In this document: one piece after another, positions 8,606 to 16,375 of the stretch
Layout: every line of letters starts with the position of its first letter
Numbering within the stretch: the first letter of the stretch is position 1
Assembly (NCBI GenBank): GCA_903851655.1
Contig: CAINOV010000053.1
Span: 1 to 35,960, forward strand
DNA: 35,960 nucleotides
Origin: an uncultured Caulobacterales bacterium
GTDB taxonomy: Bacteria > Pseudomonadota > Alphaproteobacteria > Caulobacterales > Caulobacteraceae
Direction: 5' to 3'
Notes under the pieces: model-generated
The model's input: only the letters and a program-made list of their open reading frames with translations
Told to the model about the DNA's origin: nothing
Databases searched by the model: none
Made by a program: the position numbers and the translations under genes

Positions 8606-9742
8606 CCGGACGTCCCGGGCGACGCTTCGCCCCAGGGCGAGCAACGCCCACGGCGCCATGGCCAGTCCCAGCGCCATCAGCGGGGTCGTCAGCAGTCCCC
8701 AGTAATCGTTGTTGGGTCGGCCGATGACCATGAAGCCCGCCATATAGCCGATCAGCACCGCCGCCAGTCGCAGACCCGATCCGCGCCAGTGCGCCGCGCC
8801 GAGGCAGCCGAGCGGCGCCAGAACGGCGGCGACGGCGCCGACCGCCCCCGCTCCGCCCACCGCGCCTCCGGCGGCGGCGAGCGCATTCCACCCGTTGGTG
8901 ATCAGCACGAAGCGCCAGCCGCTGAAGCGGACCCAGCCGGGGGATACGGGATCGTGCGGCAGCAACAGCCGGCTGGCCAGCATCCACGTGACCATCAGAT
9001 AGCCCGCCGCCGCGGCGCCGACGGCGGCGAAGGTCAGGGCCTCGCGCCGGCGCCCCTCCAGCCCGGCGGCGACGACCATCACCAGGACGTAGGGAAGCGC
9101 CAGCTCCCGGATCATCACGGCGAGCCCGGCGGTCAGCGCCGAAGCCACATATCGCCGCTCTGTCCTGAGGGCGAGGGACAGGCAGATCAGCACGCCGGCC
9201 CAGCTCTCGTGGAACAGGCAGGCGCCCTCCACCATCAGCGGCGCGGTGAACCCCGTCGCAAGCAGGAACGTGCTGGCGACGAGGGGCGGGAACGCGCCCA
9301 GACTTCGCTCCATCCGCAGCATCCACAGCACCAACGTCAGTCCCGCCAGAAGCTTGAGGCCCAAGCCGGCCCAGACCTCGCCCGGAAGCCAGCGGATCAG
9401 GGTGGCCAGGGTCGGCGGACGGATCGCGATGATCGGCCGGAGGGGATAGTTCCGCGCGCGCTGTTCGACCACGGCCGCGTGATCGTAGCTGTCGCCGCCC
9501 CGCATGCGGGCAATGATGGCGCGATAGAGGGCCATGTCGGACTCGCCCGGCGCATGCGCGGCCGGCGGCCCGTGCGTCGCCGCGCCGCCGCTGACCGCCA
9601 GTCCGCCGGCGATCAGCAGGAGCAAGGCGGCGAGGACCGCCAGCGCCGCTGCGCGCGAGAGCCCGGCAAACCGGCCGTCAGCGCCCCGCGCCGTCTGTTG
9701 CACCTGGTCCATCCGGCCCCCAACCGCCGATCCGGCGGTCAT
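8600..9742 (-). CDS. Polytopic membrane protein, GT-C glycosyltransferase-like
   Basis: The track ORF begins at 10135 inside ppc. The ATG at 9742 starts 20 nt after the ppc stop and gives 380 aa; the ATG at 9712 is an alternative with a GGGGG run upstream. After a short basic N-terminus there are about nine hydrophobic segments, starting near residue 29. A periplasm-like loop after the first helix contains 'SDMALYRAIIARMRGGDSYDHAA' and 'YPLRPIIAIRPPTL'. Such loops after helix 1 are typical of GT-C fold membrane glycosyltransferases and related DUF proteins, but I see no definitive catalytic motif. It could act on a lipid-linked sugar. It is co-oriented with ppc and could be co-transcribed. 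Confidence 0.65.
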   Translation of the reverse strand: MTAGSAVGGRMDQVQQTARGADGRFAGLSRAAALAVLAALLLLIAGGLAVSGGAATHGPPAAHAPGESDMALYRAIIARMRGGDSYDHAAVVEQRARNYPLRPIIAIRPPTLATLIRWLPGEVWAGLGLKLLAGLTLVLWMLRMERSLGAFPPLVASTFLLATGFTAPLMVEGACLFHESWAGVLICLSLALRTERRYVASALTAGLAVMIRELALPYVLVMVVAAGLEGRRREALTFAAVGAAAAGYLMVTWMLASRLLLPHDPVSPGWVRFSGWRFVLITNGWNALAAAGGAVGGAGAVGAVAAVLAPLGCLGAAHWRGSGLRLAAVLIGYMAGFMVIGRPNNDYWGLLTTPLMALGLAMAPWALLALGRSVARDVRA

Positions 9743-9762
9743 CCCGCGCCGGTCGTCCCGAT

Positions 9763-12480
9763 CTAGCCACTGTTCCGCAAACCTGCTGCGATTCCGTTGA
9801 CGGTCAGATGGATCGCGTCGCGCAGGGTCTCGTCCGTATCCCCGGCCCGGTGCCGGCGGATCAGGTCGATCTGCAGATGGTTCAGCAGGTCGATATAGGG
9901 GGACCGCGCCTCCAGCACGGCGGCCAGGTCGGGATTGCGCTCCAGCAGCCGGGTCTGCCCGGTCACGGCGAGCAGGGCGTCGACGGTGCGTTTCCACTCG
10001 TCGTGGATCTGTCCGAACAGGCGCTGGCCCATCTCCCGGTCCGGGCACAGGCCGGCGTAGCGTTCGGCGATGGCCATGTCCGACTTGGCCATGACCATCT
10101 CCATGTTGGCCAGCGTGGTGGCGAAGAACGGCCACGCCTGCGCCAGCGCCGCCAGCGCGCCCAGGTCCGCGCCGCTGTCCCGCACCGCAGAGCCGAAACC
10201 GTACCAGCCGGGCAGCATCACCCGCGCCTGGGACCAGCTGAACACCCAGGGAATGGCGCGCAGGTCCTGGATCCGACCGGACGCGGTGCGCGACGCCGGG
10301 CGGCTGCCGATCTTCAGGGTGGCGATCTCGGAGATGGGCGTGGCCTGGCGGAAGAAGGCGGGAAAGTCCGGGGTCTCGTAGACCAAGGCGCGATAGGCGT
10401 GGAAGGCGGCGCCGGACAGCCGCGCCAGCAGGGCCGCGTCCGGCGGGGCCCGGCCCGCCGCCCGCGCGGACGCATCCAGCGCCGCCAGCACCGAGGCTGC
10501 GGCCAGGCTGTCCAGATTGGACCGGGCGATCAGGGGATCGTTGAACTTGTTGGCGGCCACCTCCCCCTGCTCGGTGATCCGCACCCGACCGCCGCTGGCC
10601 GCATCCGGCTGGGCGATGATGGCGTCGAAGCTCGACCCGCCGCCCCGGCCGACCGCCCCGCCGCGGCCGTGGAACAGGCCAAGCTCGACCCCCGCCTCGC
10701 GGCTGACCCCCTGCAGGCCGTCGATCGCCGCCCGGACCTCCCAGATGGAGGTGAGGTAGCTGCCATCCTTGTTGCTGTCGGAATAGCCGATCATCACCTC
10801 CTGCACGCCGGTGGGGCCCAGCGCCCGGCGGACCAGGTCCAGTTGCAGATAGGCGCGCAGGATGTCCGGCGCGGCCCGCAGGTCGGCGATGGTCTCGAAC
10901 AGGGGCGCGGGCTTCAGCCCCGCCGGCCGCGCCGCGCCGCCGCTGAACAGCCCCGCCTCCTTCAGCAGGACGAAGGTCTCCAGCAGATCCGAGACGGAAT
11001 TGCAGTTGGAGATGATGCAGGCGGAAAAGGCCGATGCGCCATAGAGCTCCGCCAGCCGGGCCGCCTCGCGCCCGATGGCGAGCTCCTCCCGGGTCTCGTC
11101 GGAATAGGGCACATGGTCGGAATGCAGCGGCCGGTCGTGGGCCAGTTCGCCCAGCAGCAGGTCGACCTTCTGCGCCTCGTCCAGGGCGGCGTAGTCCGGG
11201 CAGGCGCCGGCGGTCCGCAGCAGCTCCGCCACCACGCGCTCCTGCACATTGGAGTTCTGCCGCAGGTCCAGGCGCGCCAGATGGAAGCCGAACACGTCGA
11301 CGGCCCGGATCAGCCGGGACAGGCGGCCATGCGCGAAGACCGCCCCGTGATGGGCGACCAGGCTGTCATGCACCGCCCGCAGGTCGGCGGTCAGCTCCCG
11401 GGCCGAGCCGTAGGCCTCCCCCGCCACCCGCGAATGCTTGGGCGGGCTCTGGTCCGCAAGCCGGCGCAGGGTCTGGGCCGTCCGCGCATAGATCAGCGCC
11501 AGGGCCTGGCGATAGGGCTCGTCCCGTCGTTGGGTCGAGGGGTCCGCCGCCTGCGCCGCCAGGGCCTGCAGCCCCGCCGACACCCGCGCGGGGGGCGCGG
11601 CGATGGACAGCTCCGCCCCCAGGGCGTCGATCTCGGACAGGTAGAAGGTCAGGGCGGCGGCGGCGTTGCGGCGGAAGGTGGCTGCGAGCACCGCGGCGGT
11701 GACATTGGGATTGCCGTCCCGGTCGCCGCCCACCCAGGATCCGATCCGCAGGAAGCTGGGCAGGTCGCGTACGCCCAGGGCGACCTCCCAGGTTTCGTAG
11801 AGCCTCGGCAGCTGCTCCAGGAAGGTGCGTTCGAAGAAGCTGGCGGCGTTGTCGATCTCGTCCAGCACAGCCAGGCCCGAATGGCGCAGGAGCCGGGTGT
11901 GCCAGAGGACGGTCAGCTCGACGAACATGGCCGCGTCGATCTCCGCCCGCCGGTCCGCGGGCGCGCCGTGTCGCCGGTCGAGGAGATCCGCCAGAGCGGT
12001 CAGCCGGTCCAGCACGCTCTTGCGGCGGATCTCCGTCGGATGGGCGGTGATGACCGGGGCGATGGTCGAACGCTCCAGCAGGGACAGGACGTCGTGGCGG
12101 GAGACGCCCTCGGCGATCAGCCGCGCCACGGCGCCCGAAAGCGTCGCCGGCCGCGCCGCGTCGCCGTCGGGATGGGCGCGCAGATGCTCCCGCGTGGCCT
12201 GGTCCTCGGCCAGGTTGGTGACCTGCAGGAACAGGGCGAAGCCGTGCGCGGCCTTGGCCGCCTCGGCGGCGGACATCCGGGCCAGACGCTGCTGCAGGCG
12301 CGCCGCCGCCGCCTGTCCGCCGTCCCGCCGCCAGGAGACCGAGGCGCGACGCACGTCCTCGATCAGGTCGAAGACCCGCTCACCGGCCTGCTGGCGGATC
12401 ACATCGCCGAGAATGCGCCCCAGCAGGCGCACGTCCTCGCGGCGGGGGCTGCGGCTCTGTCCGGCGGAGGTCATCGGCAT
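9763..12480 (-). CDS. ppc: Phosphoenolpyruvate carboxylase
   Basis: It carboxylates phosphoenolpyruvate with bicarbonate to form oxaloacetate, an anaplerotic step in the cytoplasm. All family signatures are visible: 'VITAHPTE' with the catalytic His near residue 147, 'FHGRGGAVGRGGG', 'GYSDSNKDGSYLTS' and the C-terminal 'NGIAAGLRNSG'. The last is the conserved carboxy-terminal glycine region, so the protein is full length. I chose the ATG at 12480 (905 aa, normal for PPC) because AGGGAAG lies five nt upstream; ATG 12474 is also possible, and the track start at 12741 overlaps the kinase gene. It follows the ROK kinase gene after 85 bp on the same strand. Confidence 0.97.
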   Translation of the reverse strand: MPMTSAGQSRSPRREDVRLLGRILGDVIRQQAGERVFDLIEDVRRASVSWRRDGGQAAAARLQQRLARMSAAEAAKAAHGFALFLQVTNLAEDQATREHLRAHPDGDAARPATLSGAVARLIAEGVSRHDVLSLLERSTIAPVITAHPTEIRRKSVLDRLTALADLLDRRHGAPADRRAEIDAAMFVELTVLWHTRLLRHSGLAVLDEIDNAASFFERTFLEQLPRLYETWEVALGVRDLPSFLRIGSWVGGDRDGNPNVTAAVLAATFRRNAAAALTFYLSEIDALGAELSIAAPPARVSAGLQALAAQAADPSTQRRDEPYRQALALIYARTAQTLRRLADQSPPKHSRVAGEAYGSARELTADLRAVHDSLVAHHGAVFAHGRLSRLIRAVDVFGFHLARLDLRQNSNVQERVVAELLRTAGACPDYAALDEAQKVDLLLGELAHDRPLHSDHVPYSDETREELAIGREAARLAELYGASAFSACIISNCNSVSDLLETFVLLKEAGLFSGGAARPAGLKPAPLFETIADLRAAPDILRAYLQLDLVRRALGPTGVQEVMIGYSDSNKDGSYLTSIWEVRAAIDGLQGVSREAGVELGLFHGRGGAVGRGGGSSFDAIIAQPDAASGGRVRITEQGEVAANKFNDPLIARSNLDSLAAASVLAALDASARAAGRAPPDAALLARLSGAAFHAYRALVYETPDFPAFFRQATPISEIATLKIGSRPASRTASGRIQDLRAIPWVFSWSQARVMLPGWYGFGSAVRDSGADLGALAALAQAWPFFATTLANMEMVMAKSDMAIAERYAGLCPDREMGQRLFGQIHDEWKRTVDALLAVTGQTRLLERNPDLAAVLEARSPYIDLLNHLQIDLIRRHRAGDTDETLRDAIHLTVNGIAAGLRNSG

Positions 12481-12565
12481 CGCTTCCCTGCATCTGGGCT
12501 GACAAGGTCCCGCCAGAGGTCCGTCAAAACGCTCCCGGAGCCTAGCCGCCGCTGCGCCGCGCCGG

Positions 12566-13453
12566 TCATTCGCCGCGGAACGCCTCTTCCGCCAGCAGCA
12601 GGGCGCCGATGGCGCCCGCCTGGTCGCCCAGACCCGGCGGCGTGATGTAGTCGGCGGCGTCGCCCGCCAGCCGCGGGTGCGGCAGATAGCCGGCGAGGGT
12701 CTCTGCGCAGGCCGCCCGCACGCGGGGGAACAACGCCGCATTGCTCATCACCCCCCCGCCCAGGATGATCCGCTCGGGCGAGGCCACCAGGGTCAGGGTG
12801 GCGCAGAACTCGCCGATGTAATGGCCAAGGATCGTCCAGATCGGATGATCAGGCGTCGCCTGGTTCAGGGGATGGCCCAGACGTCGCATCACCGACGGGC
12901 CCGCCGCCATGCCCTCGAGACAGTCCCCATGGAACGGACAGACCCCGGGAAAGTCCCCGTCCAGGGGGTCGCGCCGCACCCGGACATGGCCCATCTCCGG
13001 ATGGGTCAGGCCGTGAACCGGACGGCCGCGGACAATCAGCCCGCCGCCGACGCCCGTGCCGATGGTCACATAGGCCAGCACGTCCAGCCCCCGGCCGGCG
13101 CCCAGCTTCGCTTCCGCCAGCCCCGCGCCGTTCACGTCGGTGTCCAGGGCCACGGGCGCGCCCAGGGCGTCGCGGAAGGTTCCCACAAGGTCCGCCCCCG
13201 CCCAGCCGGGCTTTGGCGTGGGACCCAGCGCGCCGTAGTTCGGCGCCCGGCGGTCCAGGATCAGCGGGCCGAAGCTGGCCAGGCCCAGGGCCTCCACCCC
13301 GCCCTGGTCCCGGAAGAACCGGATGGCCGCGGCGAAGGTCTCGTCCGGCGTGGTGGTGGGGATCACGCTCCGGGCGAGGATCTCGTCCGCCTGGTTGGCC
13401 ACCACGCAGACGAACTTGGTGCCGCCGGCCTCGATGCCTCCGATCCGGTACAT
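12566..13453 (-). CDS. ROK-family fructokinase
   Basis: This predicted ATP-dependent sugar kinase most likely phosphorylates fructose. The 295-aa protein opens with the phosphate loop 'GGIEAGGTKFVCVV' (5-18), the form typical of fructokinase-type ROK proteins such as Bacillus YdhR/GmuE. A 'DTDVNGAG' motif holds the likely catalytic Asp106. A ROK zinc site follows, with His156 and 'CPFHGDCLEG' (Cys172, His175, Cys178), then a second glycine-rich 'IILGGGV' motif. The ATG at 13453 gives the correct N-terminus; the long upstream extension in the track is non-coding. It lies 2.8 kb from the sucrose module and could handle fructose released there. The functional link is inferred. Confidence 0.88.
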   Translation of the reverse strand: MYRIGGIEAGGTKFVCVVANQADEILARSVIPTTTPDETFAAAIRFFRDQGGVEALGLASFGPLILDRRAPNYGALGPTPKPGWAGADLVGTFRDALGAPVALDTDVNGAGLAEAKLGAGRGLDVLAYVTIGTGVGGGLIVRGRPVHGLTHPEMGHVRVRRDPLDGDFPGVCPFHGDCLEGMAAGPSVMRRLGHPLNQATPDHPIWTILGHYIGEFCATLTLVASPERIILGGGVMSNAALFPRVRAACAETLAGYLPHPRLAGDAADYITPPGLGDQAGAIGALLLAEEAFRGE

Positions 13454-13681
13454 GGGTCGCCTCGCTGGGGTCTGAGCTGTTCGGTCGAGGGACTGGGCGA
13501 CGAGGCGGTCCGTGTCAATCCGTCCCGCGGCGGACGCGCCCGGACGGCGGGGGATTTCGTATGCATCCCGCCCCGGACCGCCGGTCTGTCTTCGGGAAAA
13601 ATTCACGCCGATGACGGACAGTCGGTCGAGCCCGTTCCGGAGACCCCGCCCCTGACCACGCCCCTTGCCTCCGACCGCCGC

Positions 13682-15217
13682 GTGGCGCGCACGGCGCCCC
13701 TGGTCTGGGCGCCCGACCGGGCGGCGTGGGCGCTGTTCTGGCTGGCCTGCGGACTGACCCTGCTGATCCTGCAGGGCCGGCCCACCAACGCCGACACCAG
13801 CTGGGGCCTGACCCTGGGCGACGCGGTGCTGTCGGGCAAGACGCTCTACCGCGACATCCTCGAGACCAATCCGCCGATGACGGTGGTCCTGCACCTGCCC
13901 GCCGGCCTGATCGCCCGGGCGACGGGACTGAGCGCAGAGCTCGCACAGCAGCTGGTCACCCTGGCCGCCCTGCTGGTCTCGGTGGTCGCGGCGACGGACA
14001 TCCTGCGGGCGACGGGCCGGGCCCGGGACGCAGCCGGCTTGATCGCCGCCGCGGCGGTGTTCCAACTCGCCCCCTGGATCAACACCTTCGGCGAGCGGGA
14101 ACAGTTCGCGGTGATGGCGATGCTGCCCTATGTCGCCCTGTGGCGCCCGCCGGGCGAGACCGGGCCGAGGCCCTGGCGCGCCGTGCTCTATGCCGGGATC
14201 GGCGGCGGTCTGGCGACGGCGATCAAGCCGGTGTTCTGCCTGTGCCTGATCCTGCCGGCGCTGCACGACATGGTCGCGTCCAGGCGGCTGGCCCCGCTGC
14301 TGCGACCGGAACACTGGATCGCCGCCGGGGTCACGGGCCTTTACCTGCTTGCCGCGTTCCTGGCGTTTCCGGGCTTTTTCACCGACTTCTCCCGCATCCT
14401 CGCGGACACCTATTTCCAGTACCGAATGCCGCTCAAGGACCTGCTGGCCAAGCCGGAGCTGGGCAATCTGCTGCTGCTGGCCGCTGTCGGCTGGCGACAG
14501 CGCAACGCCCCGGACACCCCGGCCTGGGCCACCGCCGCCACCCTGTGCGCCCTCGGGTTCGCCCTCGCCTTCGTCGCCCAGGCCAAGGGCTACCTGAACC
14601 ACGAGATGGCCGTGCTCAGCCTGGGCTACATGGGAGTCGCAGGGCTGATCGCGCCCTCGGCGCTGAAGGCGGCGGCGGACGGACGCTTCGGGTCCCTGCC
14701 GCTGACCGTCCGACTGCTGGGCGCGCCGCTGCTGGTGTTCCTGACCCTGTGGCTCTACGCCCAGGTGGCGCGGGAGGTCCCCTACCGCTCCATGGCCCTG
14801 GCGGCGGAGGCGGCGCAGGTCCCCGGCGCGAAGACCGTGCTGGCCATCTCCCCGGACCTCGACATCGGCCATCCCCTGGCCCGGTCCGCGGGTCTGCGCT
14901 ATGTGGGATCGACCTGCTCCCAGTGGCTGAGCTACACGGCGATGGAGCGCAAGGCCACGGCCGGCGCGTCACCGGCGCTGCGGGCGCGCATGGATGGCTA
15001 CATGGCTGCGGACCTGGGGCGTCTGGCGCAGGACGTGCGGCGCGCGCGGCCGGACCTGATCGTGCTGGACCGGCAAAGCGATTTCCTGGCCCGATATGGC
15101 CCCGCCGCCGCCCCGGTGCGGGCGGCGCTGCAGGCCTATCACCCCGTGGCGCGGAAGAATGACGTGGTGCTGCTGGCGCGAAACGACCTGGCCCGGACGC
15201 CGTCGCCCGCGCGCTGA
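13682..15217 (+). CDS. Polytopic membrane protein, GT-C (GT39-like) family
   Basis: About 11 hydrophobic segments follow a short cytoplasmic N-terminus. After helix 1 there is 'NADTSWGLTLGDAVLSGKTLYRD' and then 'ETNPPMTVVLHLPAG', the first-loop pattern of GT-C membrane glycosyltransferase-like proteins (acidic residue after helix 1, then LYRD and NPP). A later 'GEREQFAVMAMLPY' segment is also seen in such proteins. The C-terminus (about 370-511) is a soluble-looking domain. No ATG fits: GTG 13682 (511 aa) is the first standard start, while a CTG at 13652 has GGAGA eight nt upstream and would give an N-terminus of MTTPLASDRR. GC3 bias supports coding upstream of 13682. Substrate unknown. Confidence 0.66.
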   Translation: MARTAPLVWAPDRAAWALFWLACGLTLLILQGRPTNADTSWGLTLGDAVLSGKTLYRDILETNPPMTVVLHLPAGLIARATGLSAELAQQLVTLAALLVSVVAATDILRATGRARDAAGLIAAAAVFQLAPWINTFGEREQFAVMAMLPYVALWRPPGETGPRPWRAVLYAGIGGGLATAIKPVFCLCLILPALHDMVASRRLAPLLRPEHWIAAGVTGLYLLAAFLAFPGFFTDFSRILADTYFQYRMPLKDLLAKPELGNLLLLAAVGWRQRNAPDTPAWATAATLCALGFALAFVAQAKGYLNHEMAVLSLGYMGVAGLIAPSALKAAADGRFGSLPLTVRLLGAPLLVFLTLWLYAQVAREVPYRSMALAAEAAQVPGAKTVLAISPDLDIGHPLARSAGLRYVGSTCSQWLSYTAMERKATAGASPALRARMDGYMAADLGRLAQDVRRARPDLIVLDRQSDFLARYGPAAAPVRAALQAYHPVARKNDVVLLARNDLARTPSPAR

Positions 15218-15233
15218 GCCGGCTCAGCGCGCG
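15208..15233. terminator. Perfect 26-bp palindrome spanning two convergent stop codons
   Basis: CGCGCGCTGAGCC is followed directly by its exact reverse complement GGCTCAGCGCGCG. It contains the TGA of the membrane protein gene (15215-15217) and the TGA of lacI on the other strand (15224-15226). The genes are six bp apart. It could form a hairpin in both transcripts and act as a bidirectional terminator or 3' end stabiliser, but no T-tract is present. Confidence 0.55.
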
Positions 15234-16258
15234 ACGGTCGACTGGCGGATGACCAGCTGCGGCGGCAGGGTCACGCCGTCCGTGCTCTCCCCGTCCAGCC
15301 GTCGGAACAGCTGGTCGACCATCAGCTTCGCACCATGGGCGAGATCCTGGCGCACCGTGGTCAGGGGCGGATTCGAATGCGAGGCGACCTCGGCGTCGTC
15401 AAAGCCCACCACCGCCACGTCCTCCGGCACCCGCCGACCGGCCCGGCGCAGCACCTGCAGCGCCGACAGGGCGATGACGTCGGAGGCGGCGAAGATGGCG
15501 TCCACATCCGGGCTTGCCGCAAGCAGCCGCTCCGCCGCGGCCTCCGCCTGCTGCGGGCTGAAGGCGGCGGGCATGTCGAGGCGCGCATTCACCTCGAGCC
15601 CGGCGGCGCGGCAGGCGGCCAGATAGCCCTGGTGCCGCTGGTGGATCTCCGGCGGGGAGGCGTCGCCCAGGAAGGCGATCCGTCGCCGGCCGATGGAGAT
15701 CAGGTGTTCGGTGGCCAGTCGCCCGCCGGCCTCGTTGTCCAGCCCGACCACGCAGTATTGCTGGTCCGGCAGGTGCGCGCCCCACACCACCAGGGGGCGA
15801 TAGACCTGGCCGGCGTCGTTCAGCGCCGCGTGCTGGTCGCTCTGGCCGATGACCACCATGCCGTCGGTGCGGTGGGCCTTGATCAGCTCCCGCAGCCAGC
15901 CCGGCTTGGGCGGCGCGACCTTGGAGATCAGGATCTGGTAGCCCCGCAGGCTGATCTCGTCGACCATGTGCCCGAGCATCTGCTGGAAGAACGGATCGGA
16001 GATCAGCTGGGCGGTGATGGCGCCCAGGGGAAACACCACGCCGATCGTGTTGGTCCGCTGCAGCCGCAGCCCCCGGGCCAGGGGATTGATCACATAGCCG
16101 TTGGCGTCGGCGATCTCTATGATCATCTCGCGGGTGGCCTCCTGGATCAGGGGGCTTCCCGCCAGGGCGCGCGAGACGGTGGAGGTGGACACGCCGCACA
16201 GCCGCGCGATGTCCGACATCTTGAGGCGTTTGAGCTCTGTACCTGCGTCAATACCCAT
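15224..16258 (-). CDS. LacI-family transcriptional regulator of the sucrose-type module
   Basis: A 344-aa repressor has an N-terminal LacI helix-turn-helix ('MSDIARLCGVSTSTVSRALAG', residues 14-34), a hinge region and a periplasmic-binding-protein-like effector domain with 'NTIGVVFPLG' and 'DAIFAASDVIALSALQVLRRAG'. It is divergent from the MFS sugar transporter gene, with an operator-like repeat in the shared 117-bp region, so it probably represses that operon and responds to a sugar. The ATG at 16258 has no ribosome-binding site. However, a TTGACA -35 and a 17-bp spaced TAGTGC place the likely transcription start at this ATG, favouring a leaderless message. An alternative start is Met14. Confidence 0.9.
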   Translation of the reverse strand: MGIDAGTELKRLKMSDIARLCGVSTSTVSRALAGSPLIQEATREMIIEIADANGYVINPLARGLRLQRTNTIGVVFPLGAITAQLISDPFFQQMLGHMVDEISLRGYQILISKVAPPKPGWLRELIKAHRTDGMVVIGQSDQHAALNDAGQVYRPLVVWGAHLPDQQYCVVGLDNEAGGRLATEHLISIGRRRIAFLGDASPPEIHQRHQGYLAACRAAGLEVNARLDMPAAFSPQQAEAAAERLLAASPDVDAIFAASDVIALSALQVLRRAGRRVPEDVAVVGFDDAEVASHSNPPLTTVRQDLAHGAKLMVDQLFRRLDGESTDGVTLPPQLVIRQSTVAR

Positions 16259-16264
16259 GATTGA

Positions 16265-16293
16265 GCACTAGATGCGAGCCACAGGCCTGTCAA
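16265..16293 (-). promoter_or_regulatory. Predicted lacI promoter, leaderless
   Basis: On the minus strand TTGACA (16293-16288) is followed by a 17-nt spacer and TAGTGC (16270-16265). The -35 is a perfect match and the -10 is weak. The expected transcription start falls on the A of the lacI ATG at 16258, which fits the absence of a ribosome-binding site. A perfect palindrome ACAGGCCTGT (16281-16290) overlaps the -35 and may be an autoregulatory site. Confidence 0.45.
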
Positions 16294-16323
16294 CCCAGAG
16301 GGGAAGGCGTCCAAATTACCCTC

Positions 16324-16339
16324 TTGCAAACGATTGTAA
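16324..16339. promoter_or_regulatory. Candidate LacI operator
   Basis: TTGCAAAC-GATTGTAA is a 16-bp imperfect inverted repeat (6 of 8 positions pair) centred on CG, the usual geometry of LacI-family operators. It lies between lacI and the MFS gene and overlaps the predicted -35 of the MFS promoter, which suits repression by blocking RNA polymerase. Confidence 0.55.
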
Positions 16340-16362
16340 AAGCGTCGTCCATCCGCAATAAT
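16334..16362 (+). promoter_or_regulatory. Predicted promoter of the MFS-GH68 operon
   Basis: TTGTAA (16334-16339) and AATAAT (16357-16362) are separated by 17 bp. The start point would be near 16369, giving a very short leader before the ATG at 16376. The -35 hexamer lies inside the candidate operator. Confidence 0.4.
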
Positions 16363-16375
16363 CACGGGGAACAAG

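Noticed and set aside
9808-12645. 945-aa plus-strand ORF opposite ppc
   Set aside because: It mirrors ppc codon bias and has no recognisable fold, while ppc is full length with all motifs.
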